Below are positions 1 to 13,197 of a DNA stretch of 64,000 nt, piece after piece. Position 1 is the first letter of the stretch, and each line of letters starts with the position of its first letter. Made by a program: the position numbers and the translations under genes. The stretch spans positions 104,346,554 to 104,410,553 of the forward strand of contig CM061070.1 of NCBI GenBank assembly GCA_030762895.1, read 5' to 3'. Origin of the DNA: Sophora flavescens. Its lineage: Eukaryota; Streptophyta; Magnoliopsida; Fabales; Fabaceae. Under the pieces are notes generated by a model, which searched no databases, was not told where the DNA came from, and saw only the letters and a program-made list of their open reading frames with translations.

Positions 1-3000
1 CTACCACACCCTTTAGCACAACATCTGTTTCAGAGTCTTTGCTGTGGTAGACAACACCTGGACAGTCAATCAGAAAGATCCTCTTCGTAAGAGTTATATA
101 CTGCCAGACTTTCGTTTCCCCTGGAATTGGAGCAACCTTGCAGACCTTAAACACAATAAGTGGACATATGTCAATTAACATGCTCAAATGCTTATTCCAC
201 AGTTGAGCTGACTTCTATGCTTCCATTAATTTCCAATCAAACTCATTAACAATAGCTCAAGCAGAAAATAAGCAGCAGTAATGGAGAAAGAACTATTACA
301 TTCTTTGTACGCAATGTATTGATCACTGATGACTTCCCAACATTTGGATATCCAACAAATCCCACAGCTATTGCTTGCTTGTCACTTTTCAATCTAGCAA
401 ATTGTCTCAGCACAGATAGAAGTGAACCCTAAGCACAACAATGACCAATGAGAAAATATCAAATAACTGCATATATACAGAAATAGTTAAAGGAGAGGAA
501 AGAAAGGTGTGTCCTCTCAAAACCTCAGTGATCGTACTTTTGTCATAAATTAAAAACAGAAAATTAAAATTTAAAACATAGTAAGGCCATTCAATAAATC
601 GGCAGATCAATTGAAAAAATTAAATAAAGATTAAGTCAAGTATATGAATCGGAAATACCTTTCCGAAGGACTTGTTAATGCTTGCGTGGAAAGCCAGAGT
701 TGGATATTCTTTTGACAAAACTCTAAGCCATCCTTTTGTAGCCCAAGCAGGAATCAGATCACACTGAGAATAAACATGAGGATTTAATATGTTCTACATT
801 ATGTAATTATGTGACAACAATTTAGGGTATTAGCAACATTTTAGAATAATAATGCCAAGGACAAAAGTTGATGGAACTCACCTTGTTCAATAAAAGCACC
901 ATGTGCTTGTGCTTACAATTTTCCTTCAAATGTTTCTCCAAATGGTAACATCTTGTTCCATGTGGGTCTCTTGCATCTAGAACCTGCATTAGGATACACA
1001 AAATATTCAAACTTCAAGGTGAGAAGAGAAATTTATAACACAACTGCACGGCATCTGGAAGTCAAAAGAAATCTGACATATCATGGATTCTTCAGCTTAA
1101 ACAAGCAGGAAAGTAGCATATAAAGGAAAATGCTTGAAAAAGTGGAATACATTAGCTCTCAGTTTTATATACTTTGCCCTGGTATTATCATGACAGCATT
1201 TTTTTTTAAGTTAAAAATAATGTTTACATTGACACTTGACAGATCAAGAATGCAAGATAACATGCAGATTTGAAGCAGAAATGTCCATCATAAAGCACCT
1301 TTTTAACCTTGTGACAAAAAATCATAGTATCTGACAGAAAGTCAGAAACACACGCATGCTTGTCACATCAGAACCAGTCAACATAGACATTATAATGTGA
1401 AAATTTCAACAAAATATGAGCATAAGTTGAGACTGTACCTGGACGACGACATCAGAAGAATCTATCACTTTGTAGAGCTCACCCCATATGCGTTTACTTT
1501 GACCTTTTTCGAACATTGTATGCCGCACTAAATCTCTAAATCCATCTCCTTCGTTAGCTTCCGAAGATACACTAGGATCATACTTCTGTTCAAAAGCCTC
1601 TGGAAAGTAATGTCGGAAAAAAATAAGATTAAGAACAACATTATTTGGAAGAAGAAATGAGCATTCACATAAATCAAGCATTCTCACAAAAGAAACATAA
1701 GTAGTAGATAAATTCAGTACACCAATGAAAAACAAGTAACAGATTAAGCAGTTAATGATAACTAAGCATCCAATATACATAAATGACAGAGAAATCATTA
1801 TTTTTACCTTGAGAGCCATCAGCTTTCTTAACTAAGGACTCATAATCAGCTGCCAAGAGAGTCGGGCGCTTCCTTTTAGTCTTGGGCCCAAATGCATCAC
1901 CAAAAGGCTCTCTATCAAGAAGGTGAACCCTCGCTTGCTACAATCAAAATCCATATATCAGCTTTTTGTTAAAGCACATTCACCAAGAAAACAAAATGCT
2001 TCCAACAATTAAACAAACCTTATGGCAATCGTTGAGGAGTGACAAGGGCAGTTTCTTCTCCTTCAAAATAACATTATAATTACTCGACATTCGGCTCTGT
2101 AGCTCATCCCGGAAGAACTCGAGCTCCTTCTGGTTCACAACCCTAGTATTCCCTATTCATTAGGCAACAAAAATTGTCAACAACACAACAAAATTACAAT
2201 CCAATTTCATCTTCCACACATTTCATGTCTAATAATTCCACAAAATAAACAAGACTAAAATTAATTAAAAATCAGCTTATTTGTGTTCGGATTAGCTTAT
2301 TTAGTATTCAAAGCAGTTCCTTCTAATTCACAACCCTAGTGTTCCCTCTTCCAATTCCATCTTCCACGTATCTCATATATCTAATAATTCAAAAAAATTA
2401 CTAATGTGTTTGAAAGAGCTTATAAAAAGCTTATTTAGGCTTATTAGAATAGCTTATAAAAAAAACTTATTTAAATAGCTAATGAAAATAGTTTATGATC
2501 TTTGTATAAGGTCATTTAAGCTTATTTAATAAGCTTGTCAGAGAAACTTATGAAAATAAGTTATTTTTAGCTTATCGAATAAGAGCATAGTGCATAATTA
2601 AGCTGATTACCCAAACGCACCCATAAGCAATTAGAAACAGCTTCTTCTTTTTTTTTTTTGGATTAACTCATTTTGTATTTGAAAACAGCAAATTTAAAAT
2701 CTTACAGAAAAACAAAAAAAAACAAAAACAAATATTCGCTGAAAAACAATCCAATCCAAACATGCAAACTTATATACGATTTAATATCAATAGAGCAACT
2801 AGTTAAATTCGAAGTTGCATTCAATTGTTAAATTCATTGGACTGACCGAACCATCTCCGATCGGGTTGGATTCGGGTTGAGGGAAGCTCCTTGGACTGGA
2901 ACTCGTTGCTGAGGATCTTTCCCTGGCGGTCGCGAACGGGTCGTGTTTTATACATCTTGAGGCGGCGGACGGTGGCGGCGGAGCGCGACTCCTTCTTGCT

Positions 3001-3081
3001 GGAGTCATTGCTCCGATTGACGTCGAGAGAGTGCTTCGGTTTTCCAGAAACGTTCACTTGCTTCTCCTTCTTCTTCGCCAT
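1..3081 (-). CDS. NUG2: Nuclear/nucleolar GTPase 2 (NUG2/NOG2-like), 3' end beyond window
   Basis: Circularly permuted GTPase of the YlqF/NOG2 family, which works in the nucleolus in pre-60S ribosome maturation (family knowledge). Eight exons are seen: 2847-3081, 2019-2152, 1808-1937, 1439-1599, 882-983, 659-763, 300-428 and 1-145, all with GT/AG borders. The start at 3081 opens a lysine-rich N-terminus (MAKKKEKQ). The order G4 (LLLNKCDL, joined across exons 5 and 6), then G1 P-loop (GYPNVGKSS, exon 7), then G3 (DCPGV, exon 8) is the permuted order diagnostic of the family. DARDPHGTRC in exon 5 is the conserved segment before G4. No stop or frameshift is seen. The C-terminal third lies left of the window. 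Confidence 0.93.
2395..2630. repeat. AAGCTTAT-rich interspersed repeat in NUG2 intron 1
   Basis: About 235 bp built from repeats of AGCTTAT/ATAAGCT and ending in ACCCAAACGCACCC. It lies in the intron between NUG2 exons 1 and 2. Two related copies in the opposite orientation lie at 34858-35320. This looks like a short nonautonomous DNA transposon family, but terminal repeats and target duplications could not be defined. Confidence 0.5.
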
Positions 3082-4007
3082 TGTTGCTGTTTTGCTAAGC
3101 AGAGAGAGATTGAATGATGAAATGGTTATTATAACTGAATGAGAGAATGGAACCGCCAAAGCACAGTTGAGGGATTAGGGTTTTGCTGAGACAGACGGTG
3201 GGAAGTGTTTTTTTTTTAAGGCTTTTTTTGTTGTAAAGGATTTCATCGGAGGCCCAATGTTAGTGGACCTGCAAGCCCAATTGAGAAAACAAAAAGAAAA
3301 GTTCTGCCTCATCCCATCTAGTTCTAACTTCTAGTACACTAGTTTGCTTGTTTGGGAAAGATGGATTATTCCATTTTCAGCTGTTTTACTTGAAAAAATG
3401 CTTTTCTATAACAATCTATTATGTTTGGATTAGATGCTTAATTTTTAAAAAAGTTTTTTTTATGGGAAAAAAGTTGTTTTGGTAACATCTATAGCATAGG
3501 ACGATTTTATTGTTTTTCTTCTGATTATAATCTAACTCACCGTTTCGCGTTGTAGCTTCATTCTGTCGTTCACAGATTAATCACACACTTCAACGGTTTT
3601 TCATCCTTTCTTTGAAGACACGTGGTGCTCTTAGGAAAAGATACTCACATGTGAATTTTACAAAACCAAAGTTCGCTAATAAAGTTTCTTTATATTTATT
3701 TTTCTCCTATATACTGTCACATAAAAATACTAACCAAGATAGATTTACTACTCGAATAATAACAAAAATGAATTTTGTCCAAAAAATTAATGATTGAGAT
3801 AATAATAATATTATTATTAATAATAAAATATAAAATTATCCTAAAAAGATCATGGTTGATAATATAAAAAGTTACGTGATTAAAATGAGTAAAAAAATAT
3901 ATTATTTGAAATAATAATAATTTGTTTTTAAAACAAAGACATTATTCAAGATATAATGTTTAAAAAAATCAAATATTATTAATACAAATAAATATTTTCA
4001 TATCCCT
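3082..4007. other. Upstream region of NUG2, no gene seen
   Basis: Holds the NUG2 5' leader and presumed promoter (about 3082-3240) and then AT-rich DNA with homopolymer runs. No convincing ORF or named repeat was found. Confidence 0.5.
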
Positions 4008-4016
4008 TTTCGTAAT

Positions 4017-5082
4017 GGTTTAATTATTTTGTAGGTCCCTAAACTATTTGGGAATTTTCAAATAGGTCACTAAACTTTAAAAGTTTTTAATTAGCTCCCT
4101 GATTATATGATTTTTTTTTAAAATTGGGTCCTAGCCAGTATTCTGTTTATTCACCGTTAGTATGGAAGGTGGACTGTCATATTTTTTATTCATAGATGTC
4201 ATTTTAGGGTTTCATATACCCCTCCTACGGTCGCTAGTCCCTTTCCCTTCTTCCTCTGCTCACCACTTCAGTCTTCAGCTGTTGCATTCTCACTTTCTCC
4301 TGGTTCGTTTTTTATCTTTCTTCGATTGCTGCGGTCACCATGTCCCAATCGTCATGTTCCACCCAATCCTATACTTAAAAGAAAGAATATAGATACCACT
4401 GATGATCCCGTGACCGTGAGCTTAGTTGGGTTCTAGTTCAAATCTTCATTGAGTAAGCACTTGGGTTTCTCTCATTTTCTCTTTCACCATATAAAGTCTC
4501 TTCTTCTATTCAAAAGAAATAAAAAATTGAGACTATGAGTAAAGTTCTATAGTTGCATAACACATCTTTTTAAAGGCTAAAACTTTTATCACATTGATGA
4601 TTGTACACTGAAGTTTGTTGTACTATAATGTTAAAGCCTATACCAACTAAAATGGTTTCTTAATGTTACTATAATATAATCTTTTTTTGTCCCATAATAA
4701 TGGAGAGTGAATCAGGGAGACATTGGAGAGTGAAGGGATGGATTGCTCACGGGCTCACAAAGTTACGCAACACTTTCAAAGGCACAATTAGAGATTTTGA
4801 CCGCTAAGGGAAACTTTGAATGAGTTGGGAACCTGGACACTCAAGTAGAAACAAAAGGGACATGGCATGAAACAGCTGATATGGCGGTATGAGGAATATT
4901 TCATCCAAAGTTAACTGTAGTTTAAACGGAAAATGGTCTTAGGGACTCAACTAAAAAAAATCTATGATTAGGGACCTAATTAAAAGAAATCTTATGATTA
5001 GGGACCCAATTACAAATTTTTAAGTTTAGGGACCTAATTGAAAATTCTCAAATAGTTTATGGACCTACAGAGTAATTAAACC
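4017..5082. mobile_element. Nonautonomous MULE with long TIRs and 9-bp TSD
   Basis: Both ends begin GGTTTAATTA when read inward. The inverted repeats stay similar for about 75-100 bp and share phrases such as GTAGGTCC and TAAACTATTTG. The element is flanked by the identical 9-bp sequence TTTCGTAAT at 4008-4016 and 5083-5091, the target-duplication length of Mutator-like elements. The 1,066-bp interior has only a 76-codon ORF (4162-4392), unlike any transposase I know; it could be captured host sequence or chance. Confidence 0.85.
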
Positions 5083-5314
5083 TTTCGTAATTTACTATAA
5101 AAAAGTGAATTTTTTGTATCACCCAAATAAAAACAGATTCTGATTATAATCGATTATCACAATAATCGATTATACAAAAATCGATTATCAGCATAATCTT
5201 TTTTTCTATCTTTCCCAAACACATTTGTCAATCAAATTGTCATATTATTAAAAATGTTTTTTCTTATAATAACTATATTCTTATGAAATGAATCAAAACA
5301 ATAACGAGATATCA

Positions 5315-5560
5315 TAATTCATAAACTATGAAGAATAAGGAGAGAAGGGAGAAAGAGAGAAGAGAACGTTAGAGTCTTTGTATTATGCTCTTTTTTGGTA
5401 CTCCCTTTAAAATGCTACATAAGTCTTATTTATAGGATATAATTCTTGTAACTTACAAGCCTATACATAAATGAGCTATCTACAACACAATATTAAGGGT
5501 GATAACTAATGGATCATCCACATTTTGTCACATGTTTCATAACATATAATAAAAATAGCA
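5315..5560 (-). repeat. Possible LTR fragment
   Basis: Read on the minus strand it contains a TATA-like CTATAAATAAG followed by a CT-rich leader, the layout of a Copia-type LTR around its transcription start. No TG...CA ends or target duplication could be fixed, so it may be a truncated LTR or simply AT-rich DNA. The adjoining 5139-5200 contains three copies of AATCGATTAT. Confidence 0.3.
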
Positions 5561-5965
5561 TATAAGATAATTTGTGATTGATTGGCATAGGAGAAAACTT
5601 TACATTGATAATATTTCAAAAATAAACTCATTTTTTGTTTGGATTTTGTTCCTATCATTACATTTATTTATTTATTTTGGAATTTAGTTTCCACAATTTT
5701 TAATTATTAAAGTATTATTCGCTATTTTTTTATGAAAGATCGGTTCTCATCATAAATTTTTTCTTATCAATGTATTAGTACCTAACGAACTAAAATTTAA
5801 ATGAAAAAGGCTAAACTATGTTTTTTAGTCCCTTAAGTTATTTTTTAGATTCATTTTGGTCCTTCAATTTTAAAAAGATTCGTTTTGGTCCCTTGTGTAT
5901 GAAACGTTATACATTTTGGTCACTTTCTTCACATCCGTATATAACGATGTTAGCGGCATTCTATG

Positions 5966-6370
5966 TGTAACACCCGGGTGCCGACGAGGACGGGCAGTGG
6001 TCGCCGGTGTAAGAAGGCACGGACAAGGAGCGGCTCTTAGAAGGCTTCTAGGCGAAGGGGCACATAAATAAACCGATTACACACCCGAATGAGAGGGATC
6101 CTGAGACTGTGTGGGTATGGGACTATACAGTTGAGGAAGACTTATATGAATTGATTGGTACTACCTATACTAACAAGATGCATCTTCTTTTATGTAGTCC
6201 ATCACTTAAGAACTCCACAATTAAGCGAGCTTGACTTGGAGCAATTATGGGATGGTGACCTCCTGGGAAGTTTCCCAGGAAGCGTGCGAGTGAGAACAAA
6301 ACACGTTGAAAAGACTCGTGTTGGTTTGTGGGGACAGACGTCAATTCATAGAGAAGTTAGGGATGTTACA
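5966..6370 (+). mobile_element. Cassandra-type solo LTR containing 5S rRNA-like sequence
   Basis: Begins TGTAACACCCG, ends GGATGTTACA, and is flanked by identical 5-bp CTATG at 5961-5965 and 6371-6375. Positions 6201-6272 resemble the 3' half of plant 5S rRNA, including AATTAAGCGAGCTTG and GGTGACCTCCTGGGAAG. Known biology: Cassandra TRIM retrotransposons carry 5S rRNA sequence in their LTRs. There is one LTR, no internal region, and the TSD sits at its very ends, so this is a solo LTR left by LTR-LTR recombination. It is not a working 5S gene: the 5' half is absent or strongly diverged. Confidence 0.85.
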
Positions 6371-6879
6371 CTATGTAGTCGTTAATAATAGCTGATGTGG
6401 TCCTTTTATATTTTATACATTCATTTTGATCCATTAAAGTTTTGAGTAGATTTATTTTGGTCTCTCAACATTTTGAGTAGATTCATTTTGGTCCCTCAAA
6501 GTAGGACGTTGTTAACCTTGTCACAGACAGATGTGACAGAAAGGCCCAAAATATGTAATTTTTATATGGGCCCTGCTATTTGCACTGGTTTTTTTGGCTC
6601 TTTGCACCTTGCATAATTTTTTGTTTCTTCTTTCTTTCCAAAAAATACCCCTTAAGTGACATCTCCTTCACACATCACAGCATCCGGAAAACCTAATCCA
6701 TGTCTTTCATTTGAGCGTTGCGCCTTCCCTCCCTCACCGCCGCCGAGCTCGGGTCCTCCATACACCGCAACCCTCTTCTTTTTCCGGCAACCTACAAAGG
6801 CGTGACAGTCGCGACCTTCCTCCTCTCTTCCGAGCTCAGGTCCTCCATACCCCGCAACCCTCTTCTTGCATCAGGAAAA

Positions 6880-7250
6880 TCTACACATCCGGAAAGTATT
6901 TTTCGGAGGTGTTAAAAAATTGACACATTCGGAAAATAGTTTCTGGATGTATAAATTGTACCTCCGGAAAGTAAATTCCGGACGTACAAAATGTAACATC
7001 AGCAATATGTGAATCCGGAAAAAACTTTCTGGAAGTGCACAACACATGTCCGGAAAACACTTTCCGGAAGTGCAAAACACATGTCCGGAATGCATTTTCA
7101 GGAAGTTACAACTTTAATACTTCCGGATTATCTATTGCGGTAGTTCAAAACAATGGCCATATACGCATCCGGATTTCGAATTCCGGAGGTGTGACCAGTG
7201 TCCGGAAAACGAAATCTGGAAGTTTCCGGAAAGTAAATCGCGGATGTAAT
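6880..7250. repeat. Array of about ten CCGGAA/TTCCGG hairpins
   Basis: Imperfect palindromes of the form TCCGGAAA-spacer-TTTCCGGA, each about 25 bp, recur every 35-50 bp. The cleanest is at 7046-7073; others start near 6885, 6923, 6961, 7012, 7079, 7121, 7164, 7197 and 7222. Spacers between palindromes include ACAACACATG and AAAACACATG. The array lies in the right half of the second MULE-like element. Its role is unknown. Confidence 0.75.
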
Positions 7251-7588
7251 AGCACAAACAAAAGTGGCAGAAACTCACATTACAAGTGACGTGCATGAAC
7301 GATGATGTACAGGTTGTATCCTTTTGCCAAAACACGATCGAAAACAACTTCGAACCCCACAACTTTGGGTGTGGGGTGAATCGAGTGACTGATATAGTGA
7401 GTGGGTGAAAATGGTATTTTTGGAAATGAAAAATTGAATTTGAAGCTGCAAGGTGCAAATAGTATTTTACAAGGTGTAAATAGTAGTGCCTTTTTTATAT
7501 ATAAAAGATCAAAATGAATCTTTTTAAAGTTGAAGGACAAAAATGAATCTAAAAAATGACTTACGGGACCAAAAGAAAATTTTAATCC

Positions 7589-8625
7589 AAAAAAATCTTA
7601 TTTAGTCTTAATAAAAACAACTAACTAGTTTAATTTTGATACATCGTACGGTCTATATTTTTTACAGTCAATCAGTAACAAATAATACTACGTGTAATTT
7701 TTAGTTATGATAAGAGTTAAACACTTTTAATGATATTACAACTTATGGTTGATAATTTGGTTGACAATTAAAAAAAAAAAAACTTTATAGCGATGGTGAA
7801 TTTGTATTAGTTTATTTTGTGCCTAAGTTAATGTTATAAAGCACAGACTCGATGCTCTCAGTCAGATTCTTGTAAGGTCGGTATCCGATTTGCATTTCAA
7901 AAGTATGGAGAGTGATATGCTTTTTAGGGTGTATGATTAAGGAAGGAATTTGCTCAATAACAACGGTAGTGTACCTCCAATTTTTGGCTAAGCCATTTCT
8001 TCAATACAAAAGGACTTGTTCTCGGTTATCATTACATGTTCTCCAATTTATTTTTTATATTAACAAAAGTATATTGATAACAGTAAAATGGTACACAAAC
8101 CCATATATAGAGACAGAAAGAAAGAAAATTACATTAGAGAGAACAAGTTAATTGTTCGAGTCTTTCATGCTTGAAGCTGGCCAACAATTCCCTCAGATAG
8201 GTAATCACTACTGACTTGGGGACTTCTCTCCCTTTTTAATTCTTGTAAAATGAATAAAGGTATAAACATGCATGTGGGAACCATTTCAGCAAATAATACT
8301 TTATAAATAGTTAGCATGGAACAATTGTCATAAGATAGATCAAACAAAAAGGCTATATATGTTTCAATTACTTTATAGATGTATCACAGACAAGTTGAAG
8401 CCTTTGATTCTGTGATACTAAACTGCATAATTATTTTGTTTTCAATGACATAACTAACTCTCTATGTGCCATGAGTCTCAACTCTCAAAGAAACATAGAA
8501 GAAACATATCATTTATTTAACCTATCAACCTCTTCCCTTTCCCTCCAATTATTTATCATCAATATATCTTAACATTTCTGCTTGTTCAAATAGCTTCAAA
8601 ACCAACAGTTGTCATATCCATGCTG
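7589..8625. other. Intergenic and 3' flank of the beta-glucosidase gene
   Basis: AT-rich without a convincing gene. From about 8167 to 8625 it matches the 3' flank of the second glucosidase copy (from about 16008), so this stretch belongs to the duplicated unit. It presumably contains the gene's 3' UTR. Confidence 0.5.
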
Positions 8626-11600
8626 CTAAGATATCGCTCGCCCAAGTCTAAAGTCTTCTTTATTCATGTGACTAGTGTTGCTGAGGAAACTTGAAAACCA
8701 TTGAACAGAAAGTTTGGGAAATCGTTCAAGAGTCTGCCTGTCCACATAATAGAGCCCAAATCTTGTGCCATAGCCATCTGTCCATTCAAAATTGTCCAAC
8801 AATGACCATACCATATATCCTCTTACATCTGCACCTTTCCTGCACATAACAAAATTAGCCCTTATCAACAAAGTAATAAAAATAAGCCTATAATCAAAGG
8901 GTGTTATTCATATAATATATTAATCCCTGCTATGCACCTTATGGCTCTTAGCAGAGCTGCAAGGTAGGCTTCATGAAACTCTATTCGCTTAAAATCTTGT
9001 AGAGAATCATTCATTGTTGCATCCTGTTTGGGAGGTAAAGAATACCCTGAAACAAATTTTGTATAGCCATCCATAATTTGTTAAGTAAATCATAGCATGA
9101 AACACAAAGGCATTATTCTTTGTATCATATTTTAAGGTGAGTGTTTGATATTGTACATTTATACTACTCAATTGATCAAGCTACAAAGCCAATAGAAAAC
9201 AAATTGGGAGAAAATGACATCATCAAATTTATTCACCCACCATTTTCTGTAATATACATGGGCATGTTATGGTATCTTATCTTAATGTAATCCACAGTCT
9301 TCTCCATGCCACTTGGAACCACAAAGAACCTCGGCATTCCTGTCTGTTTAAAACAATAGAAATTATACCAAATATTATGTTCAATAATTAATTCTTTGAT
9401 TGAGTATATAACACAATGGTAAGAGCAGCTACACTACATCAAGTTACCACATCACCAATTGGAATGCCATCTCTCATTCCAGTTGTTTCCACAAAGCCTC
9501 GTATTGGATGATCTGCTCCAAGAGCACAAGCGGAATGGGAGCAGTCCTTGGCATAGAGAGTTCCATAGTGATTGATGCCAATGAAGTCCAGGCTCCCTTT
9601 TAAGAGATGCTTTTCCTTAGGAGAGAACCTTGGCAACTGGCTCCCAAGGATGGACCGCATCTCGGCAGGGTACTCACCAAAAACCAAGGGATCTAATAAC
9701 CTGATTGTCAAAAAATATGAAGGGAAATTGTGCTGCTAATTCCATTCATTAATAATGTACATAGTAGTTTATGTAGGCACGATTGTCATAATTCATAAGC
9801 AAAACAATTAACTTGTTTTTCCTTTGATAAAACTTTTGCGGCTATTAACTAGGAAAAGGAAATGATACTTCTAAACAACTTACCAGGCCATGAGAAAAGC
9901 CAAGCCCCTAGTCACAGCTTGTCTGTCACATTCTTCATCTCTAAGAGGTTCATACATGAACGTATGTGCAACAATGCCAATAGTTCCACCTTGTTTTGCC
10001 TGGATTAAACACATTCTTCATCAATGTTTGCTGATTAAACACTCCTCTTGGCCTTTCTTAGAAAATGTGACTAACAATGCCTTCAATTCAAGCCCAGTTT
10101 TATTACCTGAAAGTACTTGCGGTATAATTCAACAGCCTTGGCATGTGCCAGTAACATATTGTGCATGACGATGAGAGGCTCAACATCAGAGTTACCAGTA
10201 GAACAATTTCCAAATGGCGGGGAACAATGACCCGGGGCGAATTTTCCCCTTATAAAGGCCATGTCTGCAACCAGGTTTGGCTCGTTGATGGTGATCCAGT
10301 ACTTTACCCGGTCTCCAAAACTCTTGAAACAAATTTCAGCAAAATGAACAAAGTCTCTCCTACAACAAAGGGAGTATACAGTTGTGAGAATCTTATTGTT
10401 CTCTTAGCCTAAACTTTTGGACTAAAATTAAGCATGAGAGTTCATCAGCTTACATGACAATTCATTAAAAAACTGACAAACTTCCAAATACATAGCATTA
10501 TATATTACTGGAGTATGAAAATAAGACTATGAGAGCATCGGATTTACTGTATTAGGGGACTGAGCCAACCACCATATTTTTCTTCCAATTCTTGTGGCAT
10601 ATCATTATGGTGAATTGACACAAATGGCTCAATCCCTGGATTATGCACACCATGTCCAGATTTAGGTGAAGCTAAGGAGAATGTCATACCAAGACTGAAT
10701 ATTATTAATCAAAAGTCAAAACATATTATCATTTTGGAATACAAACAACCAAGTGGACAGTGGACACTATTACTTCACCGCTAAGCATCAGATTGTCTAT
10801 GATCTTGTTGTAGAACATAATCCCAAGTGGATTTATGTCCCCATATATTCCTCCTGTTACAAATCACGAAGATCAAATTGAGCAGATAATTTGAAAGATA
10901 AGATTATGGGAACTAGTCATGTGAATTATGAAATACTTACTAGGTAAAATCCTTGTCCATGAAATGGAAAACCGATATACATTTATCCCAAGAGAAGACA
11001 TCAATTTGAGGTCTTCCTGTCAAGAATGAAGGACAATGGTTAAGAAGAGAGTTAAAACAGTAAAGGCAGGTAAAATGTGAAGCTGGTGTCATATTATTAT
11101 TACCAAATAACGATGATAATGGTCATCTGCTATGTCCCCATTCTCATTATTTTTTACCTTTCCTGAAAAATTATCAAATCACATGGTGTAGTGATTATTC
11201 ATGTTCATCATTATAATTTTATATCTGTATGCAAAACAAACAAATAAGATAGACTGAAATGAGACAACCAATCACCATTGACCTGGAGTATGACTAAAAG
11301 CATCCCAATTGCTCCAACCCTTACCATCTTCAAGAGGTGCTCCTTCAATCTTTTTGTTTTTGAGAAAGGAAAGAAAAAAAACCATAAACAGAACCAATAG
11401 CTGAGATATTTTTCAGGAAGAAACTATATAAATCCAACAAATTAACTTCATACATTTCAGGTCCAACATGAGCAACCCAACAATGGTCAGCTCAAATTGC
11501 GACTCCAAACGATCTTAGATCTTACGGTTAATTCCCTACATAACAAGAAACTACTTAGAGGAAGGAACTTTGTTATAGGTTATTTGATGAAAAAATTATT

Positions 11601-13156
11601 TTTTTAAATAAAAAAAAAATCATTTTTAAAAGTTTGATCGTGTTTCTTTCCGCTTTTTTAAAAAATGATTTTTTTTTTTTGAAAAAATCATCTTTAAGGT
11701 TAAAATAAAAAATTATTTTCATTAGTTTTTGAGAAAAATTATTTTTTTATCATTACACATTTTTAAAAAAAGTGATTCTTACGATTGTAAACAAACACAA
11801 AACAATTTTTACTTTTTTTTAAAATCTCTAAAAATAATTCTAAATTATTCATTGTCATAATCCTTTATTTTTTAATCTATAACAAACGGGCCCTAAATCC
11901 TAACAGAATCTCTCTTTAATGAAAATATTTAGGAGTCACATTTCTCTCCTAATTATTTATCCTAAAACTAAGAAATACTAGTATCTTTCCACCCTTGCGA
12001 TGCACGGGTCATCAATTACTGTTGATAGCATTGTTATTATTAATAACTTGAATTGTGCCTCTATATCTACCAAACTTTTTTTTGCTTTATCTCAAATTAA
12101 GTCGATCATGTCAAACATTTTCTTTACTTATTTCACACTTTGCTTTCAATATTTCCTTCCCACCCATAACGTTGGTACTCATTTATCTCCGATGCTTTTT
12201 ATTTATAGACAGAAGTGATCAGCAAAAACCTTGAAACAATTTTATCTATAATTTGAGTGCAAAGAATTGAATATTATCTTTATTTTAAATGATATTACAA
12301 TACGTAATGTAACACTATGTGTTAAGTGTTCCTCTTTTGATTATTACTAATGATCAACCAATCTTCTTAAATCATATGGTGCTGACACGTGTCCCTTTAT
12401 TAGAAAATCAGCAATTTCCCTTATTAATTAGTAAAGATATAGATTTATTATTTAAAATAAAAAAAACAAAGGCAAGGATGTAGAAAAAATAGATTAGAAA
12501 ATATGAATAGCTCTGCCTCTATTTATGTCAATTCAGAGATTGTCATGTTTGACTCCCAAAACATTGTACATTTACCGGTTTGTAAATATTTTAAAACAAA
12601 AAAAAATAGAAAATAAAAATAAAAATAAAAAACTTCATCACTTGACATGTGGCTTGCATCATTATGCTACACTAAAATCAGCATTTCCCCTTATTAATTA
12701 GTATAGATATAGATTTATTATTAAAAATAGAAAAAACAAAGGCAAGAATGTAGCCAAAAAAAAATATAAAATATAAATAGCCCTGTCTCTATTTATGTCA
12801 ATACAGAGATTGTCGCGCTTGACTCCCAAAACAATGTACCTTTATCGGTTTGTAAATATTTTAAAACAAAAAATATATAAATTTTAGAAAATAAATAAAA
12901 TAATAATAAAAATATTCCATAACTTGACACATGACTTGCACCATTGTGCTACACTAAAATCAGAATTTTCTCTTATCAATTAGTATAGATATAGTTTTAT
13001 TATTGGTTTGGTTTGGATAAAATAATAATAAAAATATTACATAACTGGACACGTGGCTTCACCATTGTGCTACACTAAAATCAAAATTTCCCCTTATCGA
13101 TTAGTATAGATATAGATTTATTATTGGTTTGGTTTGATTCCGTTCGAACCGGAAAA

Positions 13157-13197
<41 letters not shown>

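Larger units (their letters stand above)
5809..7588. mobile_element. Second MULE-like element, carrying nested insertions
   Basis: The left end (GGCTAAACTATG) and the inverted right end (GGATTAAAATTTTC) continue into matching inverted repeats with shared phrases such as TTTTTTAGATTCATTTT and TTTGGTCC over roughly 90 bp. Internal direct copies of TAGATTCATTTTGGTC also occur at about 6440-6500. No clean 9-bp TSD is visible because the flanks are A-rich. A Cassandra LTR (5966-6370) and the CCGGAA hairpin array (6880-7250) lie inside. Confidence 0.6.

Noticed and set aside
2891..3142. 83-codon plus-strand ORF opposite NUG2 exon 1
   Set aside because: Mirror of a well-supported coding exon; no own motif.
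6201..6272. Possible 5S rRNA gene
   Set aside because: Only the 3' half matches, it lies within an LTR with exact TSD, and bases diverge; it is a Cassandra component.
7035..7540. Overlapping ORFs of 84-108 codons on both strands
   Set aside because: They run through the palindrome array in several frames and have no domain; open by composition.
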